This document shows positions 22,701-25,183 of a stretch of DNA of 25,183 nt, in pieces. The stretch lies in IMG/VR virus record IMGVR_UViG_3300046009_002774, positions 1 through 25,183 of that record. One strand, 5' to 3'. Made by a program: the position numbers and the translations under genes. Below the pieces are notes generated by a model, which saw only the letters and a program-made list of their open reading frames with translations, was not told where the DNA came from and made no database searches. The DNA is from a virus. Numbering within the stretch: position 1 is the first letter of the stretch; every line of letters begins with the position of its first letter.

Positions 22701-24014
22701 GTTGCAATTGCTAATCAACCAAGGTTTACATATAATACAGTAACTAGAATGTCATCAGGGTTATTAATCGAAGAAAGTCGAACTAATTATATAAGATATT
22801 CTGCGTTATTCACGTTAGGAGTAATAACAGATGCTACAACATGGTATGATACACGTATTTCAAGAGATCCATTATCTGGTGTAGTTGCTCCGGATGGAAC
22901 TACTGCAATTAAATTTACAGCTGATAGCGGTACAACTGCACTTGCTCCTGCAAAAATTATGTTCCAATCTGCTCCTGCAGGCGGTCCTATTCCTAGAACA
23001 TTCTCAATATGGATTAAGAGAGTTTCAGGAACAGGAAGTATACAATACACAATGGATCCAAATACCCCAGTAATTGAGTCTTCAGAGCCATCTTGGTATA
23101 CAATTCCAGTAACTACAACACTAACAAGATATGATTTTACTGACAATACATCAGATCATGGTGTAGGTATTAAGTTAGAAACAGCAGGTGATTCGATTGT
23201 AATGTGGGGTGCGCAATTAGAAGATGGAGGAATGGTTACAAGTTATATACCAACTGTTACAACTATTGTAACACGAGAAGCAGATACGGTTTATGTTGGC
23301 GGTACTAATTTCTCAAGATGGTATAATCAAAATGAAGGTACTATATTAATTTCTCAAGCTGCAACTGCAATTGATAAGTCAATTACAGTTAAAGATTATG
23401 GTGGTGTGTTTATTGAAAACGTTAATCAATCTACAACTATCGCAGTAGGTGGGTTAACTACTGGCACGTCGTCAATGATTTATAAAGCAGTTGGTAAAAC
23501 TAATACATCGACAACACAGTTTAATCTTTCTAGTATAACTACTGCAGTTTTAAATAATGAAGTTACTCATGCAGTAGCGTACAGATCAACGTTATTACCA
23601 GTAGTAATTACTGCATCGGCATCAACTACAACAACTACTACATTTACATCAATTGCAGTAATTAATGGAATATTTCCAGGTGCAACTATTGCAGTAACAA
23701 CCGGAGTAGGTTCATATCCTGCAGGAACTTATGTTGTTTCGGTATTAGGAAACACCTTAGTAACTTCACAAGCACCATCAACTACTTTATCGGCAAGTGT
23801 AGTTATCACTGTTACAAATGCTATAGTGTCTTATATTTCAAATGGTGATAATGCAACATTAGTAACTGATAGTGCTTCAGATATAGTCGATTCTGTAAAT
23901 CCTATGCAACGGTTAAATATAGGTAACGAAACAGGTGCTCAAACAATTTCTAAAATTGCATATTATCCAGTAAGATTAAATGATGCAGAAATAACGGCAA
24001 TTACAACCCAATAA
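10734..24014 (+). CDS. Giant mosaic tail-fibre protein (4,426 aa)
   Basis: One uninterrupted frame of 13.3 kb. Domain order by residue: N-terminal attachment motif GNDGTGDSIRDAFRKVNANF (11-30); GGDTMTGPLYL (about 228-238) with AATAFYVDKK; six helical repeats of the form 'FI..E...yi...Y....RD.gyi.dai.yDi..GG.sqs..ag..fy' (about 365, 680, 943, 1107, 2065 and 2177); three beta repeats 'F...GDLV.L.SHGL....V.F..I.TTTGL' (1221-1290, 1648-1719, 1732-1804); a pectate-lyase-like beta-helix opening VESGIYYEDYPIRLPANVSI (about 1576); GRHYLTDP..DINSTPKNNKEIDVFLC and QGHGGFAMVLDPEG (about 1900-1970); GNRSMLANDFAMFNDLAYG (about 2470); RISTCRATGHDFCDIGTGGY and GIFRVGRFFSVDQGTGTVTF (about 3417-3526); a second GPINMNG...AATKGYVD module (about 3576); and a C-terminal lectin-like domain from MFDFANSRTLDPRITFTR (about 3955) to IAYYPVRLNDAEI. 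All are modules of aquatic T4-like fibres, so a host-adhesion role is likely. A late promoter and AAGGAG precede it. Confidence 0.9.
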   Translation: MQEQIQIGVQGNDGTGDSIRDAFRKVNANFTEIYAIFNQGGRITFSDLADGCDYSTVDDVLVGNQIIMGNATGTSLTARKLVKGNKFIDINITDTSIVISSKASQLSEDETPEIKYPFNANGFPIGRVPDPSDALVQSFNTLWAPLNVTTTLDELVVNVGYANKNYVRLTEDGTIGIVDSNGSIVPGPVSARNEPIAPDTSAGSTYDSTLTSNYLPSEVLPRKNTIYRGGDTMTGPLYLHDHPKELAGIVGIDNKDDLQAATAFYVDKKTFSSNVNLYIATSGDDLQSQTPAGKEGRFWNYAFRSVGAAMLHAESLINVASQEPGPYKQRISYTISADQYFSKIQKVSLTGGNSSDSGYVAAFNLLQANKGFIQAEAIAYINKKYVNPFAYDTNTLKDKINVLLTNIGTDLVLGASNPDSATSGTNYNSYWEGVSYVHDNPTSDGLIQWVETVNFIRDQIIDFSYNTVALQAYTLQLINAIKYDALFKSNYQSVQTAIAFKNAGTNISAEQLASMLIINPISIKSAECDGSQITLFFNTQTSILYPVASEILINASLIGIDIASDAVTISSFNNSAVVSFVVTRSTLTSVSFSNTTLQLNAGRFSATGTIDRKNLINLLMLTPAIRNLPAASKTSLIISNINVIRNYVLYGTLPAVKYPLPANPAVGYDLVGHASAKQLLLENIAFIQAETLSFLSSKYPNVIYDRALSNRDIKYIIWSLVYDLTYGGNSQSVYAGKQFWANASSNFIKDSESEACIAAIRHVNVLAQSIIKNGTLNVSYQQSVRQYRNDTLSNGIVASLSVSSNITLIADILTDIANVPVSTTYPDITTGNSDLQTVYTGIGNTTAVYTTGPTTSTSWFMNKFYPVIDTEIKQTKIIRLFKVITDIIQSGKVPTTLPTFPALSSNIKVNTNQTITAAMIDQTRSIFTYSIINNIATNTELYVYDNQDIGELFYGVTYDRVKMVQELQNIVTALLYDITFGGDSALYRASQQYTKVGDAPGNTNGTTNIFNRVKTFATAQITANYSGTAPQLSAITALINDKVDKVVNFLTVASPTITLVNEDTFTNNDTNDMYRNAISLRNLIINNSTSIVNSTVVYVNTTFAGGFVYDESLCYRDLGFIIDSMCIDLITGGTWQAINSGKSFYKNASARTIAVGGTHYKQSLDGLQFAKTVALQVLNKETAVRYQSLPQLVSFSNASELPSTSIFVQGNIAANVASLRSVSFVDIGDLVVLTSHGLTNGTSVSFSSITTTTGIVTNTIYYVANATTHNFKLTTLTGNSVTLTLNGTGILNSNDSITKFTNSFDTVLNILQYGVGVAPVASYGTGIWHVCVNNGGRGFVDQGSPSNNDIFPAKVVLGVGSSTVDASDAYGTIVKYVPAQDTSLTIISIDSLTQFTLSVNHKTAGSITITVGTVTGLSATLSTGTAVVTLTSGNTAELSIGQTPTAITGPGEFGVGTLGNVDTVQVRLSKPGFFTSSYILSNVTWAYSNANIIVTSNNHTVTAGTNIIVNSANFSGSNTNAPTGSWVVSSVTTNTFSFTADAIPTGTSTTLTVVIQVGEELEFGETVRDLQITVFVESGIYYEDYPIRLPANVSIKGDEFRRTIIRPIDRISQSAWVNMFFYRDSIIDALEIGKVNYNGTDDSPVVSSFVSFTDTGDLVTLASHGLILNSKVKFVTISTTTGLTTDIDYYAIPVSENTFKVKLSITGSASTLTNNGTGIMTHYTDYSPVVSTNVSFTDSGDLITLVSHGFLLNNRVTFLSVNTTTGLTLNVGYFVIPVSINTFKVASVKDGSAVSFTNNGTGVISHNITASFDGVSNKIVVTLGSNYQALLSWVGRVIADTSTTDNKKRGRAVIDSVSGNTMNCTVIYPFDQPGIYPYSVIVAGVTKIVTWKLFDTNNYGRHYLTDPLDINSTPKNNKEIDVFLCNEGNRVLGMTFQGHGGFAMVLDPEGNIKTKSPYIQECSSFSQSNNYKRFAGGQLIDGFAGRLYGTITNIADQGLTVTVIGEDNSGLDVRPPQPPCSFYVRGNRYQIDDIASFDASTKTVVLTLDKSTTYMYDPVTHALTYDLLKAQRDVGFVLDAAITDAILGTNYRSIHAGRSFLRTYSSLLIGGLKDLTISGIDESARLANLYFANTSLLSNNIRIITGMISNGVNATPTITWPTSATSDLNKVRDIIQNNKEFIKTEISAWLAAGSSGYNISKFANYNVLTSERDTGYIIDAITYDIFFGGTSQTYDSAISFYYYDTANNIQSVIPDELELCKQAYIHLKSILQDIIANNVITKSSGNGVSQIFYTTLPTSTSTYVTNAGNLCDIIIDYVVDHAWTAIPSVAIPCKVVSATISGTQTGTYAVGNLLTVSGVSGVIAYVTAVSLTGAVTAVSFTRTGATAGNFTSTPASLTALATANSNISTGYGAGALLTLVIGPQYFPSLPTGDNTDDYGTVLTDISTIASSVTTFLNNGANLRINLETGGNRSMLANDFAMFNDLAYGILATNGAFTEQVCTFTYYAHTGLWANNGSNLRGVGCSNTFGNYGMRASGFDVTELPDSTNLANHMIQTAIVYKQGLTINEMTPTATTSAVSVWISGYDYKPTNGSTLEIDHTVNGGIITKYSITSVEYTSILIGTKTVLKLNLSASTSSTSAASAGLAKELYHGQVVTIRVTTNVKFNNIDNVKPTRPSTALQYNDNLNDVYRIVAYNLTESTGDLLDPNVAILQSDNDFAYYSFIVDPANIVNGDPSSNITASIVSGSVSSTTITVNNVVGIIEAGQTIVGIGFTGQIVSTVTGPISSVYTITLGSVTTSTANPTITPAGPVSFSFKTQGSKVSDTKIAVSRITQDSVIDQINKGTYITSWNGRLHRVLKYVVPTFAASRLGVEYNNTTQILEVSGNSGTIVPGTIIVSKVLVGGVSTVEFIGTVVSSEITVGNLTHTSITVLNGVGTVTAGSEVTFGVNNNGYLEISANAIINNSADGTGIPAMVFASSTLQVDSTVNKLVTFNIPYNKDNLIPKVDSFITISGNSNSNYNVPLQVTSIKDQTTLTLPSVEGYVPGMIITSEYIVTTIASGTTFTTIAETGLSTGDIVKSNTTTNGLEKGIIYYVKSTPSTYTFTLTTGSPSNAVKTDFISGTSLLVSIKTPTTANMNSETIVQSVDKDTNKIVVSPSCWAPNGSPIRAILAASVKRIYISDGGTGYTVPPPITIVGEPYTQQATASCNVVNGVITQINLIRPGSGYITTPTVQIGIAPNAPARSSQDRDAVIIIELTTPVYRTSIASTGETVTQLTTLFSGDPGVFGADTAATIVNANTGLPTLTTYNGVEGYSVAYNYSTLGSALTAGTWYQIAGNSSLLYNGFVQVISSADATHAVIFYPYNPGLYGTGTTTIVRTSTSGLGDSLGISKPFSKTSSYTLKLGYAVDVGGQVTTRISTCRATGHDFCDIGTGGYSTTNIPYSIYGDPALARNPAHETLDEGVGRCFYVSTNQDGIFRVGRFFSVDQGTGTVTFSAKISLSNIEGFGFSRGVVVNEFSSDSSLTNNASEIVPVQSAVRGYIDKRLGLDHGGSLMPFTSIIGPGFLPLNGITAMNGPINMNGEHRITGLNGPAVDSDAATKGYVDTQISSKDAVSKLGDVKVTSTPQSAQVLSYVIGPTDSGLSTEYKWRNKTIIGDITLSVVSETISGITYYNLTSIIGAGKIVNSMVSSTAAVDQSKLALTAAPTASTVPSSFVQANLGVASFNSNQFNATYGWIDLKNNGVALGKLAAISTGNVLGNNSGSSVAPTEISFGTVVTGGDGITNAVFGSGTTALTNYVMLASYNGTTTSQNTYSLIATTTTNDLRNRIVKTGDVGDINAEQYKIDGSKIIDTIGAGAAETIKVVFTTPGSSDFLTAVGNGTNLAPVVVKVLGTLDVSGNTINASTLNYSGTNLTGTISGSWTLPTGSTFDARQGTFRSSGAGLEASDTRPKVKPTVMFDFANSRTLDPRITFTRESIGTYYDMSGVMKVAIANQPRFTYNTVTRMSSGLLIEESRTNYIRYSALFTLGVITDATTWYDTRISRDPLSGVVAPDGTTAIKFTADSGTTALAPAKIMFQSAPAGGPIPRTFSIWIKRVSGTGSIQYTMDPNTPVIESSEPSWYTIPVTTTLTRYDFTDNTSDHGVGIKLETAGDSIVMWGAQLEDGGMVTSYIPTVTTIVTREADTVYVGGTNFSRWYNQNEGTILISQAATAIDKSITVKDYGGVFIENVNQSTTIAVGGLTTGTSSMIYKAVGKTNTSTTQFNLSSITTAVLNNEVTHAVAYRSTLLPVVITASASTTTTTTFTSIAVINGIFPGATIAVTTGVGSYPAGTYVVSVLGNTLVTSQAPSTTLSASVVITVTNAIVSYISNGDNATLVTDSASDIVDSVNPMQRLNIGNETGAQTISKIAYYPVRLNDAEITAITTQ
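11826..17466 (+). repeat. Six diverged copies of a ~50-70-aa helical fibre repeat
   Basis: Copies begin at about 11826, 12771, 13560, 14052, 16926 and 17262. The best conserved core is a helix with RD(I/L/T/V)(K/G)(Y/F)(I/V)I, then YD(L/I)(T/F)(Y/F)GG(N/D/T)SQ(S/T), then A(G/I)..F(W/Y). For example LSNRDIKYIIWSLVYDLTYG (copy 2), LCYRDLGFIIDSMCIDLITG (copy 4) and LTSERDTGYIIDAITYDIFF (copy 6). Copy 1 is the most diverged. Several are preceded by a helix 'N..FI..E...(F/Y/W)L'. The repeats are recognisable only at protein level. Confidence 0.65.
14394..16145 (+). repeat. Three ~70-aa beta repeats (SHGL/TTTGL type) in the giant fibre
   Basis: Copies at 14394-14603, 15675-15890 and 15927-16145. 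Each reads 'SF.D.GDLV.L.SHGL....V.F..I.TTTGL......YV......F K......G.....NGTGI'. Copies 2 and 3 are adjacent, separated by 12 codons, and still similar in DNA around the GATTTAGTTACATTA/GACTTAATTACATTA core, so they are a more recent tandem duplication; copy 1 is about 1.1 kb upstream, separated by the beta-helix opening. Confidence 0.75.
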
Positions 24015-24024
24015 GGAATTAAGA

Positions 24025-24081
24025 ATGAGACAAGAATATAATTTTAAAGATACATTAACACTTTCTAAGGAGTTAAATTAA
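24025..24081 (+). CDS. Possible 18-codon minigene coupled to the S74 fibre gene
   Basis: ATG at 24025 opens MRQEYNFKDTLTLSKELN and ends with a TAA (24079-24081) that overlaps the ATG of the 357-aa fibre gene as TAATG. AAGGA at 24013-24017 stands seven bases before the ATG. The end of the frame contains the AAGGAG (24067-24072) used by the next gene. It could be a real short peptide ('FKDTLTLS' resembles fragments of fibre N-termini), a leader that couples translation of the fibre to the giant gene, or a chance frame. The TAATG overlap matches the pattern seen at four other junctions here, which favours use. Confidence 0.4.
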   Translation: MRQEYNFKDTLTLSKELN

Positions 24082-25154
24082 TGAGTAGTTTTATTGGAAC
24101 AAAACCAAATCAAGTGCCGACCAATGGAGACTTAGGTCGGCTAGCGTTTTTGGATTACTTAGGAGTAGATGATGTCGGTGCGTCTGTTCCTACTATTCCT
24201 GCTGCTAATAGTATTAGTTTATCAACTCAAATTTCTTTTGTTAGTGGAACTAGCAGTATTTCAAATATTAATCCTCCAGTAACATTTGTTAACGGTGGAC
24301 AGATTACAATAATACCAACCGGAAAGTTTACTATTAATGCAACAGGAAACGTTTCAATTGCAATTAGTGCCGAAATAGGTAAACCGTTATACTTAACATA
24401 TGTAGTTAGTAACAATATCGGTGAATGGTATCCAAGTTATTCAAATACCCTTAATCGATTAACTGTTACTGCTCCTGCAAATGGATCAACCTTAACAATT
24501 CTTGATACAAAAGTATTAACTGTAAACAATACAATAACATTAGCAGGTGTTGATAGTAAAACGTTAACTGTAAATAAATCAATGACACTAGATAGTGCTT
24601 CTGACAATAAAACGTTAACGCTAAATTCGTCTATATCATTGAACACTATAAACAATACTTCAGAAACAGTTACATTTAACGGATCCGGTACAGTTGCGTA
24701 TGTATTAAATCCGACATTTACCTCATCAACTGCTGCTGCGGCTCTCACTGCATCTAGTTCATTTTCTTCTGCGCCGTTGGCTATTTCTACAACAGGAAAT
24801 ATAAGTGTTGGTGGAGATATATCTGCTACAGGTAACGTTACTGCGTATAGTTTATCAGATAACCGATTAAAAGAAAATATTACTCCTATCACTAATCCAA
24901 TTGAAAAATTAATGGCATTATCTGGTAATACATTTAAATGGAATAGAGAATTCTATGCAACACAAGATCAATCTTTATTTAAAAAATACGATGTTGGAGT
25001 AATTGCACAAGAAGTGCAATCAGTATTACCAGAAGCAGTTAACGAACGAGAAAATGGAATGCTAGCAGTTGATTATGCAAAATTAATCCCGTTACTGATT
25101 GAATGTATTAAAGCACAACAAGTAGAAATTAACGAGTTAAAAGGTAGAGAATAA
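24081..25154 (+). CDS. Tail-fibre protein with self-cleaving S74 chaperone domain
   Basis: A 357-aa fibre protein. The N-terminus MSSFIGTKPNQVPTNGDLGRLAF is a well-known start in T4-like aquatic phage fibres. A beta stretch follows, then three short shaft repeats with 'K(V/T)LT(V/L)N' (about 144-190), a Ser/Thr/Ala-rich hinge (about 211-236) and GNISVGGDISATGNVTA (239-255). Residues 259-357 are the intramolecular chaperone of the peptidase S74 (endosialidase) family: SDNRLKENI with the Ser259/Lys264 dyad, FKWN, DVGVIAQEVQSVLPEAV (304-320), VDYAKLIPLLIECIK and a C-terminal coiled coil. In this family the domain drives trimerisation and then cuts itself off just before the Ser, here between Leu258 and Ser259. 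AAGGAG lies eight bases before the ATG. The stop overlaps the next start (TAATG). Confidence 0.9.
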   Translation: MSSFIGTKPNQVPTNGDLGRLAFLDYLGVDDVGASVPTIPAANSISLSTQISFVSGTSSISNINPPVTFVNGGQITIIPTGKFTINATGNVSIAISAEIGKPLYLTYVVSNNIGEWYPSYSNTLNRLTVTAPANGSTLTILDTKVLTVNNTITLAGVDSKTLTVNKSMTLDSASDNKTLTLNSSISLNTINNTSETVTFNGSGTVAYVLNPTFTSSTAAAALTASSSFSSAPLAISTTGNISVGGDISATGNVTAYSLSDNRLKENITPITNPIEKLMALSGNTFKWNREFYATQDQSLFKKYDVGVIAQEVQSVLPEAVNERENGMLAVDYAKLIPLLIECIKAQQVEINELKGRE

Positions 25155-25183
25155 TGACACTACCATTAGAACGAAATCCCTTC
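25154..25183 (+). CDS. Start of a further gene, truncated by window edge
   Basis: The ATG at 25154-25156 overlaps the TAA of the S74 fibre gene (TAATG), the usual junction in this genome. Ten codons are visible, MTLPLERNPF. Too short to assign; position suggests another protein of the late structural unit. Confidence 0.55.
   Translation, partial: MTLPLERNPF

Noticed and set aside
10734-24014. A diversity-generating retroelement acting on the fibre lectin-like end
   Set aside because: No reverse transcriptase gene and no template/variable repeat pair rich in AAY codons was seen; the repeats here are diverged structural modules. The rest of the genome could change this.
24437-24892. A 151-codon minus-strand frame opposite the S74 fibre gene
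   Set aside because: It mirrors the repeat pattern of the sense gene (VNV/LLS repeats), has no convincing promoter or ribosome site, and lies fully inside a well-supported gene.
1-25183. tRNA genes, CRISPR arrays, IS elements
   Set aside because: Almost all sequence is coding; the gaps are under about 90 bases and hold promoters, ribosome sites and hairpins. No cloverleaf, regular spacer array or transposase was seen.

Overview
This window looks like part of the genome of a large, AT-rich, T4-like myovirus, probably from an aquatic (marine or freshwater) bacterium. The evidence is a T4 gp44-type clamp-loader ATPase, a GroES/gp31-type co-chaperonin, T4-type late promoters (TATAAATA and a GATAAATA variant) and a set of tail-fibre proteins with modules I know from T4-like phages of aquatic bacteria. 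The host cannot be named from the sequence. It should use Shine-Dalgarno initiation and a sigma70-like factor, because several promoters match TTGACA/TATAAT with 17-bp spacing. Genes are packed tightly, often with TAATG or ATGA stop/start overlaps, and no gap exceeds about 90 bases. I saw no tRNA, IS element or CRISPR array.

Layout. (1) Positions 1-1615, minus strand: the 5' part of a band-7/SPFH lipoprotein gene coupled to a small two-helix membrane protein, and the clamp-loader small subunit. Both units have their own sigma70-type promoter. (2) Positions 1658-6379, minus strand: reading leftwards from a late promoter at 6398-6405, an 871-aa fibre protein with putative Ig repeats, a 191-aa tail protein, a 76-aa coiled-coil protein, a truncated DnaE-like protein, a 114-aa protein and the co-chaperonin. 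The unit ends at a 12-bp hairpin whose loop carries the -35 box of the clamp-loader promoter. (3) Positions 6440-8321, plus strand: a divergent late promoter drives a 485-aa fibre protein with an internal duplication, then a two-helix membrane protein with a cysteine-rich tail. (4) Positions 8323-10650: an early-type island with queD (plus) converging on uvsE (minus) over a shared bidirectional terminator, then an AT-hook-like basic protein with a late promoter and a zinc-ribbon protein, both minus. (5) Positions 10685-25183, plus strand: a late unit with a 13.3-kb gene for a 4,426-aa mosaic tail fibre, a possible 18-codon minigene, a 357-aa fibre with a self-cleaving S74 chaperone domain, and the first ten codons of another gene.

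How the genes may work together (inference): the sigma70-type genes (SPFH operon, clamp loader, queD, uvsE) would act early in membrane remodelling, replication, 7-deazaguanine synthesis and UV repair. The TATAAATA/GATAAATA genes would supply the adhesion apparatus and a DNA-binding protein late. The most unusual points are the DnaE palm stump without catalytic aspartates, the promoter nested in a hairpin, the giant fibre with several internal repeat families, and a repeat module apparently inserted into its C-terminal lectin-like domain.
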